DNA of 64,000 bases from CAVORB01 sp963698495 (GCA_963698495.1 CAVORB010000002.1:185823-249822), one strand, 5' to 3'. Numbered from the stretch's first letter, positions 43,428 through 52,651 are shown. The notes: generated from the letters alone by a model not told the origin. Made by a program: numbers and translations.

Positions 43428-44101
43428 CGTGAACCCGGGTGGCAGGCGCCCGAGACAGGCCCCGCGGTTGGTTGCCCTGCTCCGGCGGGCTGTGTGAAAC
43501 TCTCGCCCTTACGCGCCAATACCGCCGCGAATCCGGATGCCGCCTGGCAATCGCGCGTGCAGGACGCCGGCCAACCGCCAGCCAGACCACCCACATGAAG
43601 CCTTCCGTCGTATACGCCTTGCCGACGAGACAATTCCGAGACGACTTCGACGCAAGCCGATCTGGGGCCGTTCTCATCGGACAGGTATTCGACCTCGCCG
43701 GTGAGCCTGGCATCCGGCTCGACATCCGCAAGGCCGACCGATCGCCCTTCGACGATAGCGACTCCGACTGCGAGCCGCGTGGGCAGGAGAGGTGCCGGCA
43801 TCGGGGTTTGCCCGTGACGCAGCCGGCGGATCGGCGCGAATGCTTCTTCGACATCTCCCGGGCGACAGGATTTCTGCAGGGCGAAGGGCGCGGAGAAGGG
43901 ATAGCGGATTCGGGATCTGGTCATCACCGACAATCGGAAATCAAGGCCGGTCCGCTCGTTGCAGCAGATCCGGGATACCGGACGCCGCTACCCGAACCGT
44001 TACAGCGACCCCGTTCCGGGCAGTGTACCAAAAAACCCCATGACCGCTGCGCGGCTCACGGATGACCGCTGGTCCGCGGGCGGGCGACCCGTCCCGGGAG
44101 A
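43428..44101. other. Gap with ambiguous open frames on both strands
   Basis: About 670 bp between two GT4 genes that point away from each other. Open frames occur on both strands (43424-43933 minus, 43439-44065 plus), but neither has a recognised motif, good ribosome site or family resemblance. The region from 43900 to 44050 is less GC-rich and probably holds promoters. Confidence 0.35.
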
Positions 44102-45286
44102 ATGCGGCGATTGAACGGCATGAACCGTCCGCTCGCCATGTTCGCCGCGACCTCGGGGCATAGCGGTGTCGACCGGGTCTTCGCCAATCTGGCAGCGCAG
44201 TTCGACCGCTGGGGGCTGCGGGTGGATCTGCTGCGGATTCGCGGGCACGGCCCGGATATCCCGCTCGATGACCTCCGCAACTGCCGGCTCGTCGATCTCG
44301 GCGTTGCCCACGTCACCAGTAGCCTGCCGGCAATCGCGCGCTACCTGCGCCGGGAGCGCCCGGCGGCGCTCTTGTGTGACAAGGACCGGGTCAACCGGGC
44401 GGTGATCCTCGCCCGCGCGTTGGCGCGCGTGGACACCCGGCTGGCCGTCCGTCTCGGCTCCACCATGTCCGTCAACCTCGCCCGCAGGAGCCGCTGGCAG
44501 CGATGGATTCAGGAGACGTCGATCCGTCGCCTCTATCCTCTCGCAGACTGCATCATCGTCCCGTCACGGGGGGTGGCCGACGATCTGATCTCAAATCTGG
44601 GCGTCGCTCCCGGGCACATCCGGGCGGTGCCCAGCCCGGTCCTGACGCCGCGGCTCGAGGAGCGCGCGCGCGAAGGCGTGGATCACCCCTGGTTCGCGCC
44701 CGGGGGGCCGCCCGTGATCCTCGGCGTCGGCGAGTTGAGCTTTCGCAAGGACTTCCAGACGCTGGTGCGGGCCTTCGCCCTCGTTCGACGACGGCGACCC
44801 TGCCGGCTCGTCATCCTCGGTCGGGGCCGCCACCGCGAGGAATTGCTGGCGCTGGCCGACCAGTTGGGCGTCGCCGCGGACCTCGATCTGCCCGGCTTCT
44901 GCGCCAATCCCTATTCCTACATGGCGCGCGCGGATCTCTTCGTCCTCAGCTCCCGCTGGGAGGGCATGCCGGTCGCGCTGGTCGAGGCGCTCGCCGTCGG
45001 CACGCCCGTGGTCTCCACCGATTGCCCCAGCGGTCCCCGTGAGGTCCTTACCGGCAGCGGGCTGGGGGCGCTGGTCCCGGTGGGCGGGGTCGAGGAAATG
45101 GCGGATGCGATTACCCGCTGGATGGGGGCCGCTCCGCCGGCAGCGGACTTTCGGCGCGCGATCGAGCCCTACCGGGTCGAGGCGAGCGCGCGGGAGTACC
45201 TGCGGGCGTTGGGATTCTCCCCGGCGGAACTGCCTGGGATGGATTCAACCTCGGAGGCGGGCCGATCGGCTCGGGTCCATCGGTAA
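44102..45286 (+). CDS. GT4-family glycosyltransferase
   Basis: A 394-residue GT-B glycosyltransferase. N-lobe MFAATSGHSGVDRVFANLA fits the acceptor-side glycine loop. The C-lobe holds PVILGVGELSFRKDFQTLV, LVILGRGRHREELLALADQ, and EGMPVALVEALAVGTPVVST with both conserved Glu. The start may be ATG 44102 or 44120 (MNRPLAMFAATS); the ribosome site does not decide. It is a likely paralogue of the GT4 at 42276-43427, with the same order of motifs. The CPBP protease gene follows after 1 bp. Confidence 0.92.
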   Translation: MRRLNGMNRPLAMFAATSGHSGVDRVFANLAAQFDRWGLRVDLLRIRGHGPDIPLDDLRNCRLVDLGVAHVTSSLPAIARYLRRERPAALLCDKDRVNRAVILARALARVDTRLAVRLGSTMSVNLARRSRWQRWIQETSIRRLYPLADCIIVPSRGVADDLISNLGVAPGHIRAVPSPVLTPRLEERAREGVDHPWFAPGGPPVILGVGELSFRKDFQTLVRAFALVRRRRPCRLVILGRGRHREELLALADQLGVAADLDLPGFCANPYSYMARADLFVLSSRWEGMPVALVEALAVGTPVVSTDCPSGPREVLTGSGLGALVPVGGVEEMADAITRWMGAAPPAADFRRAIEPYRVEASAREYLRALGFSPAELPGMDSTSEAGRSARVHR

Positions 45287-45287
45287 A

Positions 45288-46205
45288 ATGAAGTCTACCT
45301 GGATCTTCTTCCTCTATCTGCTGGTGTGCCTGGTGCTCGGCGCACTGCTCACCTATCCCGTCATGCAGACCGGCTGGGTGGAGTCGGATCCCAACCGGGT
45401 CATGGGGCGGCTGGCTCAGATCTTCATTCTGATCGGCCTGTGGCCTTTCCTGCGGTCCCTGGGGCTGAACAACGCCGCGGCCCTCGGCTTCGGGGCGCGG
45501 CGACCGCTTTTTGTGCGATCGGTGGCGCTGGGCTGGCTCATGGGGGTGGCGATCCTGCTGGTCCTGGCGCTGACCCTGCTCGCCCTGCAGGTTCGGGTTC
45601 CCGACGCGCGCGGCCCGGATTGGCTCGGGGACTTGCTGCGGAAGGGCTTGCAGGCCCTGGTCGGCGGTCTGCTGATCGGTCTCCTGGAGGAAACCTTCTT
45701 CCGCGGCGCCCTCTACACCGCGGTTCGCCGCCACGGCAGCGCCTTGTCCGCCGTCTTCTGGACGGCGTTTCTGTACGCGCTGCTGCACTTCATGAAGCCC
45801 CATCCGCTGCCGGAGGGGATGGCGCTCGATTGGGACGGGGTGGCGCACATGTTCGCGCACGTCTTCACCGGGGTGTTCCAGTGGAAGCATGTCGATTCCA
45901 TGGCCGCCCTGTTCCTGGTCGGCGTGTTCCTCGGGCTGGTGCGCGAGCGCACCGGTCATATCGGCTGGTGCATCGGGCTGCACGCGGGGTGGGTGCTCGT
46001 GATCCAGGTGACGCGGCACCTGACGGACGGCAACGACGCCTCCCTGTACGCGTTTCTGGTGGGTGACTACGATGGCATGATCGGGTGGCTCGCCGCCGCC
46101 TGGATCGGCCTGCTCGCCCTCGGTTTCGGGATGCTTTCGCGGTCCGGACCGCTGGGCCGTGAGCGGCGCCCAAAGAACCGCGAGGGGGAGGTGACGGAAT
46201 CATGA
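45288..46205 (+). CDS. CPBP-family intramembrane glutamic-type protease
   Basis: A 305-residue polytopic membrane protein with about eight transmembrane segments. The CPBP (Abi/CAAX) motifs are LLEETFFRGAL (EExxxR), LYALLHF and the terminal GLHAGW with its His. The ATG at 45288 starts the first membrane helix (MKSTWIFFLYLLVCLVLGAL). It begins 1 bp after a glycosyltransferase and its stop overlaps the TatD gene by 4 bp. CPBP proteins process or modify membrane substrates; here the target is unknown, though a role in envelope biogenesis fits the locus. Confidence 0.9.
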   Translation: MKSTWIFFLYLLVCLVLGALLTYPVMQTGWVESDPNRVMGRLAQIFILIGLWPFLRSLGLNNAAALGFGARRPLFVRSVALGWLMGVAILLVLALTLLALQVRVPDARGPDWLGDLLRKGLQALVGGLLIGLLEETFFRGALYTAVRRHGSALSAVFWTAFLYALLHFMKPHPLPEGMALDWDGVAHMFAHVFTGVFQWKHVDSMAALFLVGVFLGLVRERTGHIGWCIGLHAGWVLVIQVTRHLTDGNDASLYAFLVGDYDGMIGWLAAAWIGLLALGFGMLSRSGPLGRERRPKNREGEVTES

Positions 46206-46990
46206 TCGACTGCCATGCCCATCTGGCTGATGAGTCTTTCGACGAGGACCGGGACACCGTACGCCGGCGTGCGGCCGCCGCCGGGGTGTCCGCCGTGCTG
46301 GTGGTGGGCGAGGATGCCGAGGACAACGCCCGCGTGCTGCGCGTGATCTCCGGCGCCCCGGATGACGGCGCCCGCATGCTGCCCTGCCTCGGCCTGCACC
46401 CGGACCGCTTCGCCGACGACCTGCCGTTGCCCGGCCGCGCCGAGATCGACGCCGTCGTTGCCCAGATCCGGGATCAGGCCGGGGTGCTGGCCGCCATCGG
46501 GGAGGTGGGGCTGGACTACTGGTACACCAAGGACCCGGAGCGCCGCCGGGCGCAGGGTTCGCTGCTCGAGGAGATGGCGGCCTTGTCGGGGGAGCTTGGC
46601 CTGGCGCTCAATGTCCACTCCCGCTCGGCCGGACACTACACGGTAGACCTGCTGCTCGCCGCCGGTGCCCAGCGGGTGCTGATGCATGCCTTCGACGGCA
46701 AGGCGAACCACGCGGCGCGCGCCGCCGAGTCGGGTTTCCTGTTCTCGGTGCCGCCGTCCGTGGTGCGGTCGGACCAGAAGCAGAAGCTGGTGCGCCGGTT
46801 GCCGCTGGAGTCCCTGTGCCTGGAGAGCGACTCCCCGGTCCTCGGCCCGGACCGGGAGGCCCGCAACGAGCCCGCCAACCTCGCGTTCGCCCGCGACTTC
46901 ATCGCCAGCGCCCACGGCGTCTCGCCGGAGCGGGTGGACGAGGCGACCAGCGCCAATGCGCGGCGTCTTTTTCCGCGGCTGGCGGACTGA
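46202..46990 (+). CDS. TatD-family metal-dependent hydrolase
   Basis: A 262-residue amidohydrolase-fold protein. Metal ligands are visible in IDCHAHLAD, in the conserved GEVGLDYWYT, in NVHSRSAG and in HAFDGK, with the last Asp in CLESDSPVLG. TatD proteins are 3'-5' exonucleases or deoxyribonucleases. The length and motif order are normal. It overlaps the CPBP gene by 4 bp. Why it is translationally coupled to an envelope protease is not clear. Confidence 0.92.
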   Translation: MIDCHAHLADESFDEDRDTVRRRAAAAGVSAVLVVGEDAEDNARVLRVISGAPDDGARMLPCLGLHPDRFADDLPLPGRAEIDAVVAQIRDQAGVLAAIGEVGLDYWYTKDPERRRAQGSLLEEMAALSGELGLALNVHSRSAGHYTVDLLLAAGAQRVLMHAFDGKANHAARAAESGFLFSVPPSVVRSDQKQKLVRRLPLESLCLESDSPVLGPDREARNEPANLAFARDFIASAHGVSPERVDEATSANARRLFPRLAD

Positions 46991-47066
46991 AACCGACGCC
47001 GGCACGACCCCCGCGCTCAGCCAACGGGCGTCTTGCCCCTGGCGGCGTGCTCCGAACCCTTCCCGG

Positions 47067-47786
47067 TTACCAGGGCATCCTGGGGCGCATGACCCGATAA
47101 GGGTTGGTCATGGTGGTCGCGTTGCGCGGCACGTTGTACGACGGACCGCGCTTGTCGCTGGCGGCGGTCTGCACTGCGGTCCTTTCTTTCGGCAAGCGCT
47201 CGACGACCTCGCGTATCGAACCCAGGTCCGAGCGCATGCCCGAGACGTCTTCCCGCAGCGAGCCCACGGCGCTGTTCGTCTGGGCCATGCCCGAGGTCAG
47301 CGAGACCACCTCGCCGCGCACGGCCTGCACTTGCGGCGCGAGCCGGGAGAAGTCGTTGCCCACGCGGCTCAGGTCATGCGCCATGTATTCGAGCCGGGAC
47401 CAGGACTCGAAGCCCAGGGCGGCGACCGCCGTCAGAGCCAGCAGGGCCAACAGCACGCCCACCCGGCCCGATGATGCCCGAGGGGTCTGCCCCGACGCCT
47501 GCAGCTGGCCTGCCTGCAACGCCATCTCATCCCGTTGCCGCTCCAGCTCCTGAAGCTGCCGCTTTAGCTCCTCGGTATGGACCCGCCAGCTCGCATCGAG
47601 ATCGGCGTTCATGCGGCGAAGCTCGGCGAGCTGCTCCGTCACCACGTCGGCGTTGACGGCGGGGTTCCCCGCGGTGTCGTCGGCAGCGGACGCCTCCGGC
47701 TGGGACATCAAGTGGTCGAGCGCTGGGTTGACGTTGGTGCGGGCGCCGAGCGTGATGCCCCGGCGCTTGCTGGGGGGGTTGGCCAT
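47067..47786 (-). CDS. Membrane protein with coiled coils, function unknown
   Basis: A 239-residue protein. An N-terminal coiled coil (residues about 50-95, EQLAELRRMNADLDASWRVH onward) is followed by a single transmembrane helix (about 107-123, GRVGVLLALLALTAVAAL) and a second long helical region up to about 205 (LREDVSGMRSDLGSIREVVE). The end is basic and disordered (NPYRVMRPRMPW). I recognise no family. The topology suggests a cytoplasmic coil linked to a periplasmic coil. It is convergent with tatD and divergent from the lipoprotein gene. Confidence 0.75.
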   Translation of the reverse strand: MANPPSKRRGITLGARTNVNPALDHLMSQPEASAADDTAGNPAVNADVVTEQLAELRRMNADLDASWRVHTEELKRQLQELERQRDEMALQAGQLQASGQTPRASSGRVGVLLALLALTAVAALGFESWSRLEYMAHDLSRVGNDFSRLAPQVQAVRGEVVSLTSGMAQTNSAVGSLREDVSGMRSDLGSIREVVERLPKERTAVQTAASDKRGPSYNVPRNATTMTNPYRVMRPRMPW

Positions 47787-48064
47787 GGTACTGCTCCTGG
47801 CTTACAGAGAAACGAGCATCAGCAGCGCCTAATGATCCCAACTCGGCGCTGGCGGATCAAACGGGCATGGTCCGATACCCGCCGCCTCCGCGATAGGGTG
47901 GGAGCGCTATTGCCGGCGGGCGGGACGGAGCGAGCTTTCCGCCCGGAACCAACCACGGATGCCGTCGAGAGCGCCGCGAGGTAAGCTAGGGGCGCCATCC
48001 GATCCTCCGGGTGGGGCGCCGAGCGGCGTACGCCGGCGGGGTCTGCCAAGCCGATCTCTTCACT

Positions 48065-48610
48065 ATGCAAGTCAGCTCAAGTCAGAAGCCAACGATCGAT
48101 GTCCCCGGGGCGGGGGCCGCCATGGTTCTCGCTGTAGCCCTGTGCGCCGGCTGCGCGACCAAGGCCACGGTTGCGCCCGCCCCGGCTCGCATCCCGGTGT
48201 CGTCGGCGCATCACGCCGCGGACGTGCTCATCCAAGGCATGAGCTACACCCGCGCGAGCAGCCGCGAGGTGGCCGGTTGGTGCTGGAACGACAAGGCGAC
48301 GGGACGGCTGGCGCAGGTCGCGACGGCTCATGTCGGTGACTACGAGGGAGTCGGCGTGACCCTGCCTGCGGACTCTGGCGGCACGCGTTACGTCTCCTGC
48401 TCCTGGCACACGCACCCCTGGGGCTCGCATGTCGTACCGGGACCGAGCAAGCAGGATCTGCGCAATTCGATGCGCGGTACGGTAAGCGGGATATCGCACT
48501 TCGTCCTGGATCAGCATGGCGTCTGGCAGTACGCGCACGGCCGGGTGATCGAGATGTGTCCGTGGAACAGCGCCGGGAATGGCATCGATGCGGCTCGCTG
48601 CCGTTCCTGA
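48065..48610 (+). CDS. Lipoprotein with a JAMM-like metalloprotease motif
   Basis: A 181-residue predicted lipoprotein: LAVALCAGC provides a lipobox with Cys30. The mature part carries WHTHPWGSHVVPGPSKQD, placing His115, His117, Ser128 and Asp131 in the JAMM (MPN+) arrangement HxH...SxxD, with ten residues between HxH and Ser rather than the usual seven. A Glu in SREVAGWCW may be the catalytic glutamate. Such JAB-like domains cleave isopeptide or peptide bonds; DUF4329-type domains share this look. ATG 48065 is chosen to keep the lipobox short. No partner gene is obvious; it is monocistronic. Confidence 0.7.
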   Translation: MQVSSSQKPTIDVPGAGAAMVLAVALCAGCATKATVAPAPARIPVSSAHHAADVLIQGMSYTRASSREVAGWCWNDKATGRLAQVATAHVGDYEGVGVTLPADSGGTRYVSCSWHTHPWGSHVVPGPSKQDLRNSMRGTVSGISHFVLDQHGVWQYAHGRVIEMCPWNSAGNGIDAARCRS

Positions 48611-48772
48611 TGCTCGTGCACACCGGTCACGGCTTACCGGTGTCGCGTTTGGCCAACCGGTGCGGGTGGAGATTGGAGCTGATTTCGATAGGATGCTCTT
48701 GCACTATACTGCATGCGGTCTAGTCCCTTGATCCTGAAATCTTGAACAAAAAGGCGAGAAGTTCATAGGGCC

Positions 48773-48808
48773 TGACCCCGATATTGCTCGTGACCCCGAT
48801 ATTGCTCG
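48773..48808 (+). repeat. 18-bp tandem duplication
   Basis: TGACCCCGATATTGCTCG occurs twice in immediate succession (48773-48790 and 48791-48808), at the upstream edge of a lower-GC fragment. It probably reflects slippage or the scar of an insertion. Confidence 0.8.
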
Positions 48809-49647
48809 TACGGAGGTCGACACTGCGAGGGACGATTTATTTGGGGCGGATCACTGAAAAAACCGTGGTCTGTCCCCTATTACGCATTTGGGCCATCACC
48901 CATGACCGGAGGTCGACTGATAGCAATAGCCTGCTAGTGTTGTGCAAGGACCCCGATCTTCGTCCAGGAAACGCCGATGCTGTTTGCTATAACCACTTTG
49001 TGGGCAATCATTATCATCCAGGTGGCGGGGTTCAAATTCTGGGCGGAGTTCTGATCGCCGGAGACCAAAATCAGACCATCCTTTACGATATCCGCGATAT
49101 TGCCAATATTCGAGAGTTGCCATGTGGTATTCCTACAAAGGGCGGTGCGGCGGGCATAGCTTGGGATAGGGGTAACAGTGTTCACGTGGCTGTCATTGGG
49201 TCGGGTGGCAGCGATCAACTGTACGTTACAAACGGCAAGCCGTTGGATCACCCCGATTGCGAGTTCGAGAGCGTGGGACAAGCGGATCAGCTTGAACCGC
49301 CAGGGGAAGGACTTTCACAACTCTATTACGATGATTCGAACAGGAAACTTGTTTCAATTGGAGGTAGAAGCGGTAATAATGCTGGAACGAAGCAGGTGTT
49401 GACGTATCAAGCCTTTAAGCTCGTCGGAGATAGTACTTCTGGTTTTTCCATCGACGAATCATCACCTATTTCAATCGAGCTGGACCGTAGTCATTCCGGC
49501 TCTTCGTTAGATCCAAGTCTCAGGTGGGGAGGAGCTGTAAGAATGCGCAGTACATCCTTCGATATAGTTCTTGCAGCAAGAGCTCTGACCATATTCGGCG
49601 CGTTAAACACGGACATGGCACTTGATGTTTATAAACCGTCACGATGA
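48784..49647 (+). CDS. Unrecognised lower-GC protein, probably truncated at its N-terminus
   Basis: The open frame covers 287 codons, but the first 35 or so (MLVTPILLVRRSTLRG onward) look like translated junction sequence, as they run through the 18-bp tandem repeat. The later part is coherent: YNHFVGNHYHPGGGVQILGG, GIAWDRGNSVHVAVIGSGGS, LVSIGGRSGNNAGTKQVLTY and IFGALNTDMALDVYKPSR. It may be a propeller-like or extracytoplasmic domain, but I cannot name it. GC is clearly lower than in the genes before 47 kb, a sign of transfer. RAYT copy 2 follows at once. No ribosome site supports a start. Confidence 0.5.
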   Translation: MLVTPILLVRRSTLRGTIYLGRITEKTVVCPLLRIWAITHDRRSTDSNSLLVLCKDPDLRPGNADAVCYNHFVGNHYHPGGGVQILGGVLIAGDQNQTILYDIRDIANIRELPCGIPTKGGAAGIAWDRGNSVHVAVIGSGGSDQLYVTNGKPLDHPDCEFESVGQADQLEPPGEGLSQLYYDDSNRKLVSIGGRSGNNAGTKQVLTYQAFKLVGDSTSGFSIDESSPISIELDRSHSGSSLDPSLRWGGAVRMRSTSFDIVLAARALTIFGALNTDMALDVYKPSR

Positions 49648-49667
49648 AACAAGACCACAGGGCACGA

Positions 49668-49701
49668 GGTCAGGGCTTTCCTATTTCCTCTGTTGAGCTA
49701 G
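49668..49701 (+). repeat. Left end repeat of RAYT type 2, first copy
   Basis: GGTCAGGGCTTTCCTATTTC followed by CTCTGTTGAGCTAG matches the left end of the second copy (57909-57942) with few changes. The inverted counterpart lies after the gene, at 50554-50578 (AAGGAAAGACCTGACCCC). Confidence 0.75.
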
Positions 49702-49711
49702 CCTTCCAGGC

Positions 49712-50590
49712 ATGGCATGACCGCTCCGTATGGAATTCGCGGTGGCGCCGTAACAAGTCACCGCGCGCGGTGATGGGCGCAAGGACATCTATCGCGCGGA
49801 TGGAGACCGGCTGCTGTTTCTCGATGTCCTCGGCGACGTGTGGGAGCGTTGCAACTGGTCGGCGCATGCTTACTGCCTGACCACGAACCATTATCACCTG
49901 CTCGTCGAGACGCTGGATGCCAATCTCGCTAAGGGCATGCGCCAGCTCAACGGCGTCTACACGCAGCGGTTCTATCGGACCTGCGAGGGGATCGGCCACG
50001 TCTTTCAGGGGCGCTACAAGGCGATCCCCGTTCAAAAGGAGGCCTATCTACTCCGATTGGCACGTTATGTCGTGCTGAACCCGGTGCGAGCGCGCATGGT
50101 GCCCAGGGCGGCGCACTGGCCCTGGAGCAGTTACCGGGCGATGGTCGGTGAGGTAGCCGCTCCCGAGTGGCTGCAGACACGCGGTATCCTGGCAGCGTTC
50201 GGCGAGACAGAAGCCGTCTCGCACTACGTCCGTTTCCTCGCCGAGGGCAAGCGTCAGCCCGCACCGAGGGAGCGGCTCCAGCATCAGGTATTCCTCGGCT
50301 CCGATGCCTTCGTAGAGGCCATGCGGCGAAAGGTCTTCGCGGGCCGTGACCTGCGCAAGGTCCCGCAGGCCAAGGCGCGGCCACCTGCAAAATCCCTCGC
50401 TGAGTACGCGCGCAGGCATCCCCAACGAGATCGCGCGATCGCTGCGGCTTACGCCGGTGGCGGCTACACCATGCGGGAGGACATCGGCGACTACTTCGGC
50501 CTACACTACTCGCGCGTCAACAAGATTGTCCGGGCGGGGGGTAGTGCAGCTCAAAGGCAAAAGGAAAGACCTGACCCCTTTCGTTTCTGA
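49712..50590 (+). pseudogene. REP-associated tyrosine transposase (RAYT, type 2), first copy, decayed 5' end
   Basis: A Y1 HUH transposase of about 290 residues. From 49838 the frame is intact: HAYCLTTNHYHLLVETLDAN gives the His pair, then GHVFQGRYKAIPVQKEAYLL, YVVLNPVRARMVP, WPWSSYRAM, and a C-terminal DnaA-like helix-turn-helix (YTMREDIGDYFGLHYSRVNK). Upstream, the natural start at 49712 reads Met-Ala and then TGA; a TAA at 49751-49753 follows where the sister copy reads GALYHV. Both stops are in frame, so only point changes disabled it. A copy translated from an internal start could still be made. It is about 90 percent like 57955-58830. Confidence 0.88.
50554..50578 (-). repeat. Right end repeat of RAYT type 2, first copy
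   Basis: AAGGCAAAAGGAAAGACCTG then ACCCC is the inverted complement of the left-end sequence GGGGTCAGGTCTTTCCTTTT seen in the other copies. Together the ends bound the element as imperfect inverted repeats. Confidence 0.75.
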
Positions 50591-50752
50591 CCCCTTTCGT
50601 TTCCCAGCGCTTCTTTGTTCAGGCACTGCAACTCGATTAGTTTACCTTTCAGTTGGAGGGCACGGAGACCGATTCCATGGTAGGCTGAGTCCGTCATCAT
50701 GACGAATTTCAACTCCGAAATGTGAGTTTCACAGCATACAAGGTGAATCAAG

Positions 50753-52651
50753 ATGCATTACAATTCCGTCTTCCGAAAGGGCATTATTGTCGCTTTCGGA
50801 TCATTAGCATCACTTGCATTCGCAGAAGTGGCGGTCTCTGCGCAACCGCTCACCTATGGCAGCGAAGTCTCCATCCAGAACAAATACGGTAACTGGGGAA
50901 GCTTTCTGGACACAAACAGTACCGGATGCGAAGGCAACAAATATTGCGTCTCGGCATCCGAAGCGCCCGATCGTGCTGGCGTGGGAACAGGGATCTGGCG
51001 GATCGTCGCAACGGACGGTAAGGCAGAGGGATCGCCAGTAAACTACGGTGACGAAATCCACATCCAAAACAAATATGCGAATTGGGGCAGCTTTCTGGAC
51101 ACAAACCGTACCGGATGCGAAGGCAACAAATATTGCGTCTCGGCATCCGAAGCGCCCGATCGCGCTCGCGTAGGAACAGGGATCTGGCGGATCGTCGCAA
51201 CAGACGGTAAGGAAGAGGGATCGCCAGTAAACTACGGTGACGAAATCCACATCCAAAACAAATATGCGAATTGGGGCAGCTTTCTGGACACAAACGGTCG
51301 CGGATGCGAAGGCAACAAATATTGCGTTTCCGCATCCGCAGAGCCTGATCGCGCAAGCCAGGGAACGGCTACTTGGCGCTTCGGTACGGCTCCTGGTCCA
51401 GGCAGGCAGGATCAACTTGGCACGCTGTCATCTGCAACGGTCACAGGGGGCTCTGCCGCATCTACATGGCAGGCGCCGACAGGCGATTTTCCGTTCTTTG
51501 ATGAAGAGGCGAAAGCCGGAGATACACTGTCAACAGCCGCGCCTGCGGGTTGGCTGACGACGGCGACCAAAGACTGGATGGCGCGACTGCCGGACAATAC
51601 TCAACTGCGTCAGATTTCCATTCCAGGCACACATGATAGCGGCGCACGCTTTGGCGGTGCGGCCTGTGAGACGCAAGCCTGGACTATCCGCCAGCAGCTA
51701 GACGCCGGTATCCGGTATCTCGACATCCGCAACCGGCGCACCGGAACCAGCTTCGCCATCCATCACGGCGCCTGCTACCAAAACATGATGTTCGGTGATG
51801 TGATGGACCAGATCTCGGGCTTCCTCACCGAACACCCCAGGGAAACAATCCTCATGCGGGTAAAGGAGGAGCACGATCCCCAGGACAACTCGTCCAGCTT
51901 CAGCGATATCTGGGATGACTATATGCTGCGTTATTCCGGTTTGTTCGCTGGTTCAAAAACACCTTCAGCCACGCTCGGGACCGTACGCGGAAAAGTGGTC
52001 GTGCTTCGCAATGCGGACATTCCGGAGAGCTACGGTATGCGCATGTTCGGGAATGGCGATATCGACATCCAGGATACCTACAAGGTTTACTGGCTGGCGA
52101 ATAACAATCCCTTCGGCGCTGGTACGGCGTCGCTCGGTCAGAAAAATGACTTGGTGCGTTCCTACATCGATGCGGCCGCCGCGGGCTCAAAGCTGATTAT
52201 CAACCATTTGAGCGGCGCTGTCGGCATGATCCCCAAGGATGTGGCGGGGTCAACCAATGCCGCCGCGTTTGAAACAATCGGCTCGAATCCGGGCAAGAAA
52301 ATTTTGGGCGTGCTCGCCATGGACTTCCCGGGCGACAAGATCGTGTATCGCACCATCAAGACGAATTTTGCGTCGACTGTGAGTTGTCCGGCCCAGAGCT
52401 GGGCGACCTATTCGGACGCCTCCTATGCCCGATTCAACATGCCGACATCGAAAGCTGGCACGATAATCAAGATCAAGGGTGGCGCGTACAACCATTACGT
52501 TTTCCCCAAGTGCAATCGCGCGACCTGGACGGATCTCAGCTTCAGCTGCGGTACCAACGGAAAGTGGACGTATACAGGGTCGTGGGATGCAGACGCGCTG
52601 TGCCACGACTCCAATACCACCCAGACATACCTAGAGGTCGGTAAGCGGTAG
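50753..52651 (+). CDS. Secreted phosphatidylinositol-specific phospholipase C with three 63-residue repeats
   Basis: A 632-residue exported protein. A signal peptide (residues 1-30, ending VSAQ) is followed by three tandem 63-residue repeats (about 33-225), each holding NKY(G/A)NWGSFLDTN and GCEGNKYCVSAS. The DNA copies are nearly identical. The PI-PLC X domain starts near 280; SIPGTHDSG places His294 and FAIHHGACYQ the second catalytic His. A C-terminal part (about 540-632) has cysteine pairs and looks like another small domain. These enzymes cleave phosphatidylinositol or its glycan derivatives without calcium. PI-PLC is unusual in Gammaproteobacteria and suggests transfer. The repeats could be a lectin-like binding module. 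Confidence 0.9.
   Translation: MHYNSVFRKGIIVAFGSLASLAFAEVAVSAQPLTYGSEVSIQNKYGNWGSFLDTNSTGCEGNKYCVSASEAPDRAGVGTGIWRIVATDGKAEGSPVNYGDEIHIQNKYANWGSFLDTNRTGCEGNKYCVSASEAPDRARVGTGIWRIVATDGKEEGSPVNYGDEIHIQNKYANWGSFLDTNGRGCEGNKYCVSASAEPDRASQGTATWRFGTAPGPGRQDQLGTLSSATVTGGSAASTWQAPTGDFPFFDEEAKAGDTLSTAAPAGWLTTATKDWMARLPDNTQLRQISIPGTHDSGARFGGAACETQAWTIRQQLDAGIRYLDIRNRRTGTSFAIHHGACYQNMMFGDVMDQISGFLTEHPRETILMRVKEEHDPQDNSSSFSDIWDDYMLRYSGLFAGSKTPSATLGTVRGKVVVLRNADIPESYGMRMFGNGDIDIQDTYKVYWLANNNPFGAGTASLGQKNDLVRSYIDAAAAGSKLIINHLSGAVGMIPKDVAGSTNAAAFETIGSNPGKKILGVLAMDFPGDKIVYRTIKTNFASTVSCPAQSWATYSDASYARFNMPTSKAGTIIKIKGGAYNHYVFPKCNRATWTDLSFSCGTNGKWTYTGSWDADALCHDSNTTQTYLEVGKR

Noticed and set aside
43424..43933. 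169-codon minus-strand frame upstream of a GT4 gene
   Set aside because: No motif, no ribosome site, overlaps the GT4 start and competes with an equally long plus-strand frame; kept only as an ambiguous gap.
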